DNA from: Bidens hawaiensis
Lineage: Eukaryota; Streptophyta; Magnoliopsida; Asterales; Asteraceae
Length of the DNA stretch: 64,000 bases
NCBI GenBank assembly: GCA_021521415.1
Contig: JAIQDT010000232.1
Span: 2,198,501 to 2,262,500 of the forward strand
Reading direction: 5' to 3'
Made by a program: the position numbers and the translations under genes
Part shown: piece after piece, positions 45,203-57,363 of the stretch
How positions within the stretch are numbered: position 1 is the stretch's first letter
How the letters are laid out: each line of letters starts with the position of its first letter
The notes under the pieces: model-generated
Seen by the model: the letters and a program-made list of their open reading frames with translations, nothing else
The model's database searches: none
Told to the model about the DNA's origin: nothing

Positions 45203-45228
45203 CTGTAACACAAACTGTCTAAGTTAGA
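45203..45228 (-). promoter_or_regulatory. Possible 3' splice site before the Copia-A aORF
   Basis: On the minus strand CTAAC (branch-point-like) is followed about 20 bases later by TTTGTGTTACAG, and the AG ends two bases before ATG. Same layout as in Copia-B. Confidence 0.45.
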
Positions 45229-47341
45229 GAAACGTCGAAGCAAATCACAACTTCGCCTTTTACCATGAGCGAAGTTATGATTGTGTCTGTATAGGCGAAG
45301 TTAGAGAAAAGGCGAAGTTGTGAATAACTTTGCCTTTAATACAACTTCGCCTGATTACAGCTAAAATAATATATAAAAAGGCAGGCGAAGTTAATGTTAA
45401 CTTCGCCTAACCACAACTTCGCTCCTTAAACAACTTCGCCTCTGATTGATTAAAATTAAAGGATAAGGCGAAGTTAAACCTTAGGCGAAGTTAGGAATAA
45501 CTTCGCCTAAACTATAACTTCACCTAAACTGAAGCGGCAACAGTTCAGTAGGCTAAACAAAGTGTATTTTGGATAATTTTTCGATTGTGGACACTAAGAA
45601 ACATGTTTTTATGAAGATCTAGACGATCAAGTCGGTTACGACCACTTAAAAATGAGTTTAAAAAGTGGGTGTTGAGGGTTTGATTGACCGGGGTCCCATA
45701 TCGGACCAAAACAACCTCTTATTAACGCAATCGACATAGATTATCATCTACACAACACCTACACACCTTAACACGGATTGAAATTGATTAATATGAAGAT
45801 TTGATTCACAAGATAACTTCGCCGAGGATTAACAGTTGATAAGTTCGCTGGTTTGTGAAAAGTAAAAGTAAAAAGAGTTTGACTATAAGACTTCTTTATA
45901 TACCTTCAATATTATACAGGCGAAGTTAAGGTTAACTTCGCTTACCCCTTAACTTCGTCTGTTTAATAAGTTCGCCTATAATTTCACAACTTTGCTTATA
46001 TTAAAAGTTACACAACAAGCTCTTATAAATTGAACATTTTGCCATTAACTTTTAAAACCTCCTTTAAAGCGTTAAACTAAATATGACCAACGACCAGGTA
46101 ACCAGGTATTAAACCATAATACGACATAAGTAAAATCAAACATTGAGATAGAATACTCGGGATCAAATTTCAGTCTTGACAGGGACTTACATGTTTTAGA
46201 AAAGATCCGAACAGGAATCATACTAATTAAGTGACTGTCACTTAGATCCATGTTCAGCTGTATTATGACATAAAGAAACAGGTTGTAAGCAGGTAAATAA
46301 CTTAGTATGGTTTTCATCGCTTTTGTGATACGGGTTAGGTTCAATTAAGCTCAAAATATAAATGGGCAACACATCAGATATTGTGATGCCTCCTTTCTAT
46401 TCTCAAAGCTTATTTGGCTTTCCCCTAGTCACCCCGAGTTGGCCTCGACCCGTAGTGTCTGATTAAATCATATGTACACTTCGATTATTAGAGTCTTCTT
46501 CCTGTTCTCTTTCTTGCATCTTGATTGAGAAGTATTAACATTATAAGCTTTAGAATGTCTCAAAATTTTATTTATTTATTATTTTTTTTATTTTTTTATT
46601 TTTTTTACACAGCTTCAGAGTAGTAAACAACTGCAAGTCCCGAATCTGGATCACTGCAGTTTCTTGACACGCTATCTTCACGGGAATCAGAACACTTACG
46701 GGCTCGTGTATGACTGGGTAATCGCTTTTCTGCCTATCATTCGGAAAGATATATATGGAGACATGCACAACTCATAAGGAGTTTCCACGTAAGATCAAGG
46801 AGATTTAGTTAGTATCACTTCTACTTTTACGCACCATAAAAAGCTACCATGACATACAATGACTATTCTAAAGTCTTTTAGGCCTAATAACTTCACTAGT
46901 TAAGCACACATAATTAGTTTGTCTATCACTTTCCAAGGTTGGATCAATGTTCTTTTAAACATAGTAAAGAAACTTCTTACGAAGTAGTAGACTTGAAAAA
47001 TTATTTCATCCCCTTAAAAATATTTTAAATTCTATCGCCCCGATCAAGTCAAAGTTTTCAGGTAAACGGCTATCCTGAGGATCCAATGGATCAGCTGGAC
47101 CGACCACATACAAGTATGTGTCCTTCTAACTGAGTATGAATGATTAATTTTCAGCAAAAGAATAAAAACACATCATAAACCGCCCCGGTCACATTCAGTC
47201 ATCTGGTTAATGGCTATCCTCATACTCTACAGGTAGAAATGAGGAAGAAACATATCTGAAGATATGTCTTTCAAACTAAAGCAACCGACATAATTCTAAG
47301 CGATAGTGACGTTTTTTTTTAAACAAAGACGAAAAACACGG
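45229..47341 (-). other. Spacer of Copia-A between pol and aORF
   Basis: Collinear with 38141-40324 of Copia-B. It has a candidate internal promoter at 45895-45941 (palindrome, then TATATAAA on the minus strand), GCGAAGTT hairpins at 45240-45540 and 45820-45990, and the highly conserved block at 46610-46770. The A-tract after pol is only about ten bases here (47310-47322). Confidence 0.7.
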
Positions 47342-50300
47342 TTACTCGGGATTGATCATCCCATTTAGCTCAATAAGGTTTTGAAAACGATTTTTGTCAA
47401 ACGCTTTAGTAAACAAATCAGCGAAATTATCTAACGAATCAACCTTTTCGAGCACAATTAATTCTTCTCAGCACAATCCCGTATAAAATGATGACGAATT
47501 TCAATGTGTTAAGTTTTGCTATGCTTTACGGGATTGTTAGTTACTGAGATAGCAGCAGTGTTATCTATGCAAATAGGAGTATGAGAGAACTTCAGACCGT
47601 AATCCCGTAATTGCTGTTGTATCCAAAGAACCTGAGAGCAGTTGTTCGATGCTGCCATGTACTCTGCTTCACATGTAGAACTGGCGACTGAGGTCTGCTT
47701 CTTGCACTGCCATGACACTAATCTGCCTCCAAGAAGCTGGCATCCTCCGGATGTTGACTTCCGATTCTGATTGCATCCACCATAGTCAGAATCCGTGTAA
47801 GCGACCAACTCCAAGTCTCCCCCTTTCGTGTACCACAAGCCCAGCTTAGGCTTGCCCTTGAGATACCGCAATATCCTCTTCACACCCTTCATGTGAGATT
47901 CCTTTGGGTTTGCCTGAAAACGAGCACAAAGACAAACTGCAAACATAATATCAGGTCTAGATGCAGTTAAATACATTAAAGAACCTATTATTGCCCGATA
48001 TTGGGTGGGGTCCACGTCTGCATCACTGTCTGAATCAGCACCCAGTTTATGGTTGACGCAAACTGGAGTATCAAATGGAGTGCTGTCCTCCATCTTGAAG
48101 CGTTTGAGAACGTCTTGGACATATTTAGTCTGATGAATGAACATCCCATCTTTCTTCTGATCAACCTGCAGTCCTATAGCACTCATTTCAAACCTCTTTT
48201 TCATGACGGCTTCAAATTCCTGACACATGGCGACTTTTGATGCAGCAAAGATGATGTCGTCCACGTAGACTTGAACCAGAAGAAAGTCTCTTCCTTTTCT
48301 CTTAACGAACAGTGTGCTGTCGATCTTTCCCCTTTCAAACCCACTCTCAAGCAAGTAATCGGATAAAGTTGCATACCAGGCACGAGGGGCCTGATGTAGC
48401 CCATATAGCGCTTTACTTAGCTTGTACACGTGATCAGGAAAGTCTGGGTCAGGAAAACCCGGAGGTTGCTCAACGTACACAACCTCATCGACTTTACCGT
48501 TAAGAAACGCACTTTTCATGTCTAACTGGAACACCTTCATCTCCTTGTGTGCAGCAAATGCCAAAAACAAACGAATCGCTTCCAATCTCGCCACAGGAGC
48601 AAACACTTCATTGTAGTCGATCCCTTCTTGCTGATTAAAACCTTTTACAACCAGCCTTGCCTTGTTCCTGATAATTATCCCTTTTTCATCTCTCTTGCAT
48701 TTTAAAACCCATTTTGTGCCAATCGCATGCACATTTTTCGGTTTTGCAACCAATTTCCAAATCTCCATCTTCTCGAATTGGGCTAACTCTTCTTGCATGG
48801 CTTCGACCCACGAGCTGTCTTTTAGAGCCATTTGATAGTTCTTTGGTTCAATCTGGCTAATGAAACAGGTGTACAAGCACTCGTTAATGATACCTGTTTC
48901 TTTGATACTTGCGTAAACACAGGTGTCCTCATTCAAGCTTCGTCTTGTTTGTACACCATCAGACAGATCACCTATCACGTTCTCCAAAGGGTGATATTTA
49001 TGAACTCCTGTAGTCGGAACCGAACTGACTTGCAGATTGTCTTCCAGGTTCGAAGATAGTTCATCAATGGGTGATTGTTGCTGAGAGTGAAAAGGATTGA
49101 AGAATTCGTCTTCAGTAGAGGCAGCAGGAGTGTCGACAGCAGTTGACGAGGAAGGTTGACATTCATCGTACTGCGGTTGTTGCACAAAATTTTCTTCCTC
49201 ATCATAAAGAATCTTCGTAGCTATTCTCTCATCAACTTCTGCACAATCCAAGTAAGGAAAATTAAAAGATTTAAAAAGCTTATCATAATCGAAAGCCCCA
49301 GCGGGTCCCGTGCTTGGTTTTGGTGATTTGTAACTTGTGATGTCAGTGTTACACACCACCTCAACCTTGCTGGTCGATAAATTAAAGACTCGTCTGTTGG
49401 GTGTCCCAACAACATATCCGACTAAAATACCTTCGTCGGCTATCTCACCAAATTTTGAGTTCGTCTTTAATATCGAACACGGGGACCCGAATGGTTCGAG
49501 ACCATTCAAGTTAGGCTTTCTACCAGGCATAAGTTCATAACATGTTTTATTCAATCTTTTAACAGTTAAAACTCGATTAACGATATAACATGCTGTTGCA
49601 ACAGCTTCAGCCCAGAACACCACAAGAAGTTTAGCATCAGCCAGCATTGTTCTGGCTCCTTCAACTAGCGTTCTGTTCTTCCTCTCAGCCACCCCATTTT
49701 GTTGCGGAGTATACGGAGCGCTGTACTGGTGGTCTATCTCTTTCTGTAAGCGGAATATCTCCATTTGATAGTTTTTGAACTCTGTCCCATTGTCACTCTT
49801 GATGTATAACCTTTCTCCCCATAATATTCTCAACCTTGGTAATCAAGTTAATTACCAACTGAACCGTTTCATTCTTTGTCTTCAGGAAATATACCCAAGA
49901 ATATCGAGAGAAATCATCAGTTATCACCAAGCAGTACGATGTTCCGCCTAGACTTTTTACATTCACAGGACCGAAGAGATCCATGTGAAGTAGGTCTAGG
50001 GTACTGACTATTGAATTGATCTTCTTGGTGTGATGAGGTTTCTTGTGTTGCTTTTCCTTTTTGCACGATAAGCATTGGTCTTCAAAGTTGAAATTTTTTA
50101 AGGGAACACCAAGCACCAGCCCATTCTTGACAATGTAGTTCATTTTTCAAAGATGTATATGCCCCATTCTTCAATGCCATAACTCGGAATCCGATTTAGT
50201 TGCTTTTGACAGAAGACATGAGTCTTCTATTGCTATCTCAGTCGACCTCATGTCCATTACATATGTATTCTTTTCCCTTGGAGCCTTCATCACTATCCAT

Positions 50301-50614
50301 GCCTCTGGTATCTTGAAACCAGGATACAGTACAATCGCTTCATTTTTGGTAAAGTGCACAGTGTAATCTTTATCACAGATCTGAGACACACTTAGCAAAT
50401 TATGCTTCAGCTCTTCAACGAAATTCACCTTTTCTAACTTTATTTTACCATTAGTCACCGTCCCAATTCCAGTAATTCTACCACCACTCCCTCCAGCAAA
50501 ACTTACTCTACCTCCCTGAACAGGTTTCCATTCGTGTAACAAATTCTTGTTACCAGTCATGTGCCGGGAACAGCCGCTATCCACAACCCATAGATTGTTT
50601 GCAGCCCTGTTCAA
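47342..50614 (-). pseudogene. Copia-A pol, frameshifted
   Basis: Domain order as in Copia-B. 50614-50171 holds the protease (VDSGCSRHMTG). 50143-49793 holds the integrase zinc finger and core start (SCKKEKQHKK, LHMDLFGPVN). 49833-47509 holds the rest of integrase (SDNGTEF, PQQNGVAERKN), reverse transcriptase (YVDDIIF) and RNase H (YTDSDYGG, STCEAEYMA). Frameshifts lie near 50160 and 49810. About seven codons around the conserved ELTFFLG motif of RT are missing. A TAA at 47509-47511 replaces a Lys codon before HIEIRHHF. The stop codon matching that of Copia-B is at 47342-47344. Not functional as read. Confidence 0.9.
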
Positions 50615-50641
50615 CTATTCCTGCACGATTAAAGCAAAGGA

Positions 50642-53268
50642 TTAAAATCTAGGGACCCAAGACCTATTGGTCTTGGGTCGATTAAATCTGTTAAAAGGCA
50701 TCCCGTACTTTGGCTGTCCAAAGTTAGTATTAGTCTGATTTCTGTAAGTCCTAAAATGATACCTTCTTGTAGATTGACTATGGGGCCATCCAAACCTTCG
50801 TGAATTAAATGAATTGTACCCAATGGTTTGGTTGTTAACAGGGAAAAACTGAGATTGACATCTTTAAAATCTTGGTTTAGTCAAATGTCTGAACATTGGT
50901 AAATTTGTGTTCTGTCTATTATAATAATTACGGTTTGGTTTATTCTCAGTTTTCGGATGCCTCATACCTCTGAATCTCTGATCTAGAGGGCAATCAGCAA
51001 TTAGGTGTCCTATTTGATTACATCTGAAACAACTCCTGTGTTCAAATTTCGTCTCAACAGTTGTTTTAGATGTTGAGGTTGCATTACTGCCCGTTTGTCT
51101 AACATATGGTGGAACATACGGGTTTAGTGGAGAATTCTTTTCAGTTGGTTTATGGTCCTCTCCACGTTTTAGTAACACTACCTCTTCTTTTGCCTCACTA
51201 GACTCGGATGTTTTGTCCGAATTTGATGAGACAGAACTAGGAACAGAAATCTTAACATTCGAAACAGGCTTACTCGTTTCGCATTTACTAACTTCTGGAT
51301 CTTTAATCGTAACCTTAACAGGAACTGTCTGACCAATTTCAACATCAACAGATTTCTGATTACTAGGATCATACGTATAGTTATGATTATAAGGTGGTGG
51401 AACTTCAGAATCCAATTCCTCCCCTTTTAACTGGGGAACGTTGATCACTTACGAGGTGATCAAGTATAGCAAAGGAATTTCTAAATTGCTCAAGCTTTCT
51501 GTTTAGTTCCACCACTTTCACCTGGTAATCAGCTATCTGTTTATCCCTTTCAGCAATTAGTTTGGTTTTCTCTTCTAACACTTCATAGCTAAGATCAATT
51601 ACTTGTATTTTTTCAGCTAGACTGGCTTTAAGACTTCTGATATCTTTTTCACTAGCTTTTATTTTTACCGAGTAACTGTTTTCTCTAGTTTTAGTGTAAT
51701 GATGATCTTCTTTTAATGTTTTAAATTGAGCATCCAAACTAACAAACTGATCAGTTATTGTTTTCAATTGTTCAGACAGATTTTCACATTTCGTACAAGG
51801 GAGTTTAGAACTTACCTCAGAAAGCTGATCGTTCACTTCTGCCATGTAAGCTTGATTTTCTCCAGTCACTTTCTCACTTCCTGCAGTTTCGATGTTCACC
51901 AAATTTGCCTGTTCGAAGTCTTCCTCAACTTGTAGATTCCAGTTATACCCGCTATTGTGTCTAGATACCAAAGCCTTATTTTCACTACCACTACCACTCT
52001 ATTGTGTAGACCTGTTTTGACTGCGTTCTACTCTATCATTTGTGCATTCTTTAGCAAAGTGGCCATTCTGTTGACAGTTATAACACCGGACTTTTGACTT
52101 ATCAAAACCTGGTCTTTCACCAACGAATTTTCTACCAGTCTTCTTCATAAACCTTTTAACTCTTCTTACTATCATTGCCATCTGCCACTGCAGATCCATC
52201 TCTTCTAGATCATCAGCATCAATCTGATCATAGTCTTCATCCAAAGTTGCGGGATCGACTATTTTTCCTTTGATGTAGTTTTCATAAGAATCAATGAAAG
52301 ATGCATAGAGAGCAAACTGTTGTTCAGCAGATTTAACACTCATGGGCATCTGAGAGTATTTGTTGTTCGGAACACTTGAGGAAAAACTACCCTTTGTTGC
52401 TTGAGGTTTAGAAGCATTTGTTCCACCAGCTACGAAACACACATCACCATCCATGTTGAGAGTTACATGACCTTCATGATTTGAGTTAGCGCTCGAGTCT
52501 CCCTTTGAGTAGTAAGCAGATGATTCTGACTTTGAACTTGAACTTGAATTAACTTTCGCACCATACATTCCCGGATCCTGAACCTGATCAGTTGGTGCCT
52601 CTTTTCGAACCATTTTAAGTTCGTAGTTTATTGACTGTTGTTTCCAAGTCAATGTTGGCAAAATCTTTATCTTCTCTCATCAAGACAGTGTACATTTCCC
52701 ATTTCGGTGGGAGAGCATCAAGATGTTTTTCTACGATCTCCTCTTCTTTGTAAACAATGGAATAATTGCTGAGTTCGGTTATCAGGTGATAATATCTTGT
52801 GATGATATCATCAAGTGATTCATTCTTCAAATACTTGAACACCGAGAATTGGGTTTTGAGTAGCTTAATCTTGGATGCACGTATCCCCACATTACCTTCA
52901 TATCGGTTTTCAAGCGCTTCCCATAGCTCTCTGGCGGTTTTATATTTTCTGAAGGTGTGAAGAATCTCTTGTGGAAGAGCCATTGTTATCGCAGCATGAG
53001 CTTTGCTTTCAGCCTCATACATCTTCTTTTCTTCCTCTTCCATTTTATTGTACTTCTTAATTTGATCACGATCCTCAAACTAGGCCGTTGGTGGAATGTA
53101 TCCATCTTGAATGCACACCCACATCTTAGCATCTTGATATTTCACATACTGCTCAAACCGATCTTTCCAAGCCACGAAATCGGTTCCCTTAAGCATTTTC
53201 GGTGCCTTAGTAGCTGAACCTGCTTCCACCTCCATTTTTACCAGTTCCGTAATATTTATGGAAGTCAT
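50642..53268 (-). pseudogene. Copia-A gag, frameshifted
   Basis: Begins MTSINITELVKMEVEAGSAT. Pieces: 53268-53080 (ends in a TAG), 53043-52615 (gag core), 52661-51999 (first zinc knuckle CYNCQQNGHFAKEC), 51971-51405 (coiled coil), 51448-50864 (Ser-rich linker and second knuckle CFRCNQIGHLIADC) and a degenerate tail to the stop at 50642-50644. At least two frameshifts and three stops lie in between. It carries sense codons at the three places where the Copia-B gag is stopped. Confidence 0.88.
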
Positions 53269-53728
53269 CTTTTATAGAAGTATGAAACGAAAACACAAAG
53301 AAACCCAAATTTTTTTTTTTAATTTTTCTGAACAGTACCAGTAGGCGAAGTTAAACTTAACTTCGCTTGATTTTTCAACTTCGCTTTCTTCTCAACTTCG
53401 CCTGATTAGGCGAAGTTGTGGATAACTTCGCTTAAGTTAAGCGAACTTGTGAGGTAGGCGAAGTTGTTAATAACTTCGCTTAACCTTATATCTTCGCCTA
53501 AACCCTACAAACAGTGGCGGCAACTTCGCCTGATGAACACAACGTTTTTGCAGGTTTGATTTTGACGTTTTGCGAGGTAATCGAAGGTGTAATGGGTTAA
53601 TTTTGATGGAGGGAGGTGAGTAGGACACAAAAACTCGATATTTCAACGTAAACTCGTCCCGCGAATAGTCGAACGGAACGATTTCTACACCCGTGTGATA
53701 ATCCCAAACCACACAATCACGAGCAAAT

Positions 53729-53740
53729 GCTCTGATACCA
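53729..53740 (-). other. Primer-binding site of Copia-A
   Basis: The minus strand reads TGGTATCAGAGC, two bases inside the LTR; it fits initiator tRNA-Met. Confidence 0.9.
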
Positions 53741-53742
53741 AT

Positions 53743-54140
53743 TGTAGGTTCCCAGCTGGATCTACACGGAAATACCTCGTTCTACGTAGGTGCGAAATCC
53801 CTACGTAAGACGATACGAGTGTAGAATCGATATACGTTAAACACAAGCAAACACACGTTACAATAAACAAAGAACACGTTGTATTGCAACTAATAACATG
53901 TGATATATCAATCACCGATGACACGAACTGAACAACTGATTACAAACAAGCCGTAACCTAACACTTATATCATTCGACAACTTCGCCTAACATGCTAGGC
54001 GAAGTTGTCACTAACTTCGCTTGTTCCACAAGTTCGCCTATGATGAGCGAACTTGTGAAACACATTAATCAACTCATAACAAAACCAACTAACACTATTA
54101 CAGACACTCGATACTGAACTACTGACATCATGTACCAACA
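53743..54140 (-). mobile_element. 5' LTR of Copia-A
   Basis: Contains a long hairpin at 53976-54009 (14-base arms GACAACTTCGCCTA, six-base loop), further GCGAASTT sites to 54060, and a minus-strand TATA-like GATATAAGTG at about 53960-53970, directly downstream of the palindromes in the sense direction. Followed by TSD GATGG at 54141-54145. Confidence 0.93.
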
Positions 54141-54162
54141 GATGGTGGAGTTAGTAAAGAGG

Positions 54163-54188
54163 GAGAGAGAGAGAGAGAGAGAGAGAGT
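54163..54188. repeat. (GA)n microsatellite
   Basis: Thirteen GA units, followed by (GTGA)n-like sequence. Confidence 0.95.
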
Positions 54189-54342
54189 GAGTGAGTGAGT
54201 TTAAAATGATTAGGGTGGAAAATCTTAAGGTTTAAATCAATGTTTTCAGACCCAGACCGGACATCGACCCGGACGCCTTACCGGGTCACAGGTCGGACCG
54301 ACCCGAGAGGTTGGACCGGACATTAACCCGGATGACGTCATA

Positions 54343-54347
<5 letters not shown>

Positions 54348-54378
<31 letters not shown>
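54348..54378. repeat. (AT)n microsatellite
   Basis: About fifteen AT units. Confidence 0.95.
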
Positions 54379-54382
<4 letters not shown>

Positions 54383-54589
54383 ACTAATGTCGGTTAACAG
54401 TTCAAATTTTAAATGATTATTGATCATGTATTGATTGTTATATTCTATTTTAACCAAGGAGTCTTTTATGGACAATTTACTTATATCATAGTTGAGAAAT
54501 TCATCAATTGCCATAATTATAAAAACCTTTCATTTATAATAGTTCTTTCAATATATAGGATTTGTATTTCAACTAATTGAACATCAGTA

Positions 54590-54690
54590 GTCCTTGGTTG
54601 GTTGGCCATTGTTGCATTTGTTAAGTTTTCATCTTGGGATTGTGCCGGGGTTCGATTCCTATCATAAACATCATTTTTGATTTAATAATA
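54590..54690 (+). mobile_element. Possible SINE or tRNA-derived scrap
   Basis: GGGGTTCGATTCC (54649-54661) resembles a pol III B box, with a weak A-box-like TGGTTGGTTGGCC about 45 bases upstream and an AT-rich tail. No TSD found. Confidence 0.25.
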
Positions 54691-54733
54691 TACAAGATAG
54701 GAAAGGAAATAGATGACTTGACAATGATGTGGC

Positions 54734-54807
54734 ATTGATGTGGAGAGGCTAGTTGAATGACAAGTGGACAATTGATGTGGAGAGGCTAGTTGAATGACAT
54801 GTGGACA
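54734..54807. repeat. 37-bp direct duplication
   Basis: Two adjacent copies of a 37-base unit beginning ATTGATGTGGAGAGGCTAGT (54734-54770 and 54771-54807), differing at one base. Confidence 0.95.
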
Positions 54808-54859
54808 ATATGTATTGCTTTAATAGTATTGTTAGATATCACAAATGTTAAAAAAAAAT

Positions 54860-55551
54860 CTGTTGCTCTCAAAAACTCATCATCAATAGACGATAGCCTC
54901 CTCACCGGAATCGGTTTACGAACAGAAACATCATTGCCATTCCAACAAACTACAAAATTTAAAATTTAGAAATTTAGGAATCAGTAAGATAATATAAAAT
55001 TTAAATAACAAAATCTATGAATTAAAACAATAACGACTGGTTTAATAATATACATGTTTTTGTATTCTTCTATTTCAAATAAAAAGTCGTTTATAAAGAA
55101 ACGGCTAACATTAGATCCAAAAGAATACGACACATACACTTTCTCTAAAAAATATGAAAATTATTCAAGGAAACATTAGTTTAAGATAATACATTTAAAA
55201 CTCAAGTAACTTCAAAACAGTAGATATAGTTACCTTTACCATCAAAACCGGTGTAATACTTAACCCTACCAAACTGCAGTACAATAATGGCCTGGCCTTC
55301 ATCAAAATGTTCAATGACATATTTAGAGAGCTCAAATGCATAATGATCCCATAGTGTGAGATATACACAATTTCCACTAAAATGAGAGAAGTTTGAACAC
55401 AGTATAAAGTATTAAGTATATTAACTAAAATATGTCACCAAATGTTAGTGTAAATAGTAATACCTTAAATCACATATCTCCATTGTACACTTTTTGTCCT
55501 TGACGTTTGAATCATTGCTCTTGAAAACATGAACCACGTGACCAATAATAT
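54860..55551 (-). pseudogene. RPA70-like OB-fold gene fragment
   Basis: Exon 55551-55464 encodes IIGHVVHVFKSNDSNVKDKK then CTMEICDL. A GT-AG intron (55463-55377) follows, then exon 55376-55234 encoding GNCVYLTLWDHYAFELSKYV and EGQAIIVLQFGRVKYYTGFDGKG. The splice is phase-consistent and gives a continuous OB fold like the DNA-binding domain of replication protein A large subunit (DIIG.V, TLW..YA, VVLQF..VK). A third possible exon lies near 54950-54860. No start, other OB folds or zinc region are present. RPA70-like genes are often multiplied in plants and are carried by Helitrons; which applies here is unknown. Confidence 0.6.
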
Positions 55552-55619
55552 CTAAGATAAAGAAAATAAAATAAATAATTAATTAACAGATTTAATGGAA
55601 ATCTAACGCTAAAATTATA

Positions 55620-56255
55620 AAATAATTTATTTTATTACCTATTTAATCATTCATTTCACACATATTCCATACATCACCAAAACACACACTTAAACTCTCT
55701 CTCTCTCTAATTCTCTCCTTTCTCTAGCCAAACCAAGATAGAAGGCCAATTCCGATCCAAGGTAATAATAGTATTATGTTGTATGAACTTAAACCCGTTA
55801 GATATGGTCACGAAACGATGAGTCGTCACCGTTAAACCGTTTATGTCACGAGATCCAGATGGAATCGGGTATAAACCGAACCTAAGATGAGCTTAGGGAT
55901 CGCCCTAGCTCAGATCTGGATCGAAAGAGGCGAACAACGGTGAAAATGAGTCAAAAGTCGTTTTCCGGAGAAATCGCGTTTTTTCGGCAACAACGCCGGA
56001 AAGGCGGCGCTGGAAATGGTACGAGGTAAAAGAGGAATGTTAGAGAATGTTCTGATATTCTCTGACCTAACCCTAGTTCTTTAACAGGGAGTTAACGAAC
56101 TAGAGGTAATTCGCTAGTCGATTCGTTAAAGGAAGCATATCGAACTAGCTTTAGTTCGTATCCAATTCGTTAAGGAAAGAAGATAATGAATTAGCCTTTA
56201 TAGTCATTCATCAAAAGAGATAACAAATTAGAAGATCCAATTCGCTACATGGACA
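55620..56255. other. LTR- or leader-like DNA next to the orphan aORF
   Basis: A CT-rich run (55690-55730), a GT donor-like AAGGTAATAATAG near 55760, and inverted GTTCG/CGAAC and CTAGTTCG/CGAACTAG-type repeats between 56090 and 56180. No coding frame. It could be the leader or LTR of the element that supplied the aORF fragment, but no LTR pair was found. Confidence 0.35.
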
Positions 56256-57363
56256 CTAGGAATCACCCGACACATTATCACCTTGACCCAAACCTTCTTG
56301 ACCAGCACTAGGAATGTCATGCTCAACACTATCATCAGGTATCTCACCTTCCTCTAAGCCACTATCGATCTCAATCTGTTCACCAATTTTCTCAATCTCA
56401 TTAAAAGACTGCACATCTTCACACCTATCTTCCTCATCATCTACCACAACCGTCTCTCCACCTGCACTGCCCGATGGAGCAGTAGACTCCCCTTGAGATG
56501 TGGAAGCCCCAAGAGTTTGTTCAGTTCTTGGCATCTCACCACCTACATCTTTCGATGCATTGGAATCATCGTATCTATCATGTCTCCTCTTTGCTCTCAA
56601 CTCATCACCTTTCAACTAGTCTCCCATTGAGATGCTAAGAACTGCTTCAATCATCAAAGAGATTACCATGTTCAATAAGAAGAGCTGACTGAATTTAGTT
56701 CTCAGCCACTAGCCGTTGAATAGCTTGTGTCTGAATGAGATTTATTCTTGACCGCTCAACAACAACCTTTTCAAGAGCTGCAATCCGCTCAGAATCCGAC
56801 AAGGTAGTGTCAAAATCAAAATTCATTTGAGAAGTATCCTAAGCATAAGGCGGTGGAATGCCCAAGCTTAATAGAATAGCAGATGTAGATGGTGTAGTAA
56901 CTATAGGTGAAACAGAGACAGATAACCCAGCAGTAGCCACCAGTGTGGGTTAAACAAACATAGCAACCACCTCCGAAGGAGTAACATAAGGAGGTGGTAA
57001 AGAAACAATCTATGGCATAGATATCTCAAACGTAGATGGTACACTCGACGGTGCTGACAGAGCCACCGTTGATGTAGCAGATGATACAGGTAATGTAGCA
57101 ACAGATTTTGGAACCAGTGTAGGCATACCAGACAACTGTGGAGTAGTGAAGTGAACAACACTCAAGCTTTCTCCTGCTCTAGCCCTCCTGGATCTACGCA
57201 CCAAGGCGTACATTTCTGCTTCATAATCCGACCCACTATCATCATCAGAATCTTTCTTACGCTTTCCCTGAATCCTCTCTTGATCCGCCAAGACTCTCTG
57301 AGCTTCAACAACATCATCAATGGAAGAATCAGATAAGGTTTCCTTAGAGTCCTTGATGTGCAA
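56256..57363 (-). pseudogene. Orphan fragment of a third, diverged aORF
   Basis: 57363-57010 encodes the linker with DDVVEAQRVLADQERIQGKR and RRSRRARAGE, matching DDVAEARRILVTQERIHGKR and RRARRERAGA in Copia-A. The stretch 56860-56620 is a stop-ridden copy of the coiled-coil. 56615-56256 encodes GDELRAKRRHDRYDDSNASK...EEGEIPDDSVEHDIPSAGQ, matching the acidic linker. Divergence is far greater than between Copia-A and Copia-B. The N-terminal and C-terminal domains, pol and LTRs are all absent nearby. Confidence 0.8.

Larger units (their letters stand above)
18009..54140 (-). mobile_element. Copia-A: Sirevirus-type Copia element, split by G1 and Copia-B
   Basis: The two 398-bp LTRs at 18009-18406 and 53743-54140 differ at about ten positions. 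The flanking 5-mers GATGG at 18004-18008 and 54141-54145 are identical. A PBS, gag, pol, a long spacer, the aORF and a polypurine tract follow in minus-strand order. G1 (19062-30315) and Copia-B (31147-43686) lie inside its aORF, each with its own TSD. Without them Copia-A is about 12.3 kb, long for a Copia element, and collinear with Copia-B. Every coding region has stops or frameshifts. Confidence 0.92.

Noticed and set aside
54590..54690. tRNA gene
   Set aside because: Only a B-box-like string is present; no cloverleaf or acceptor stem can be formed. Kept as a weak SINE candidate.
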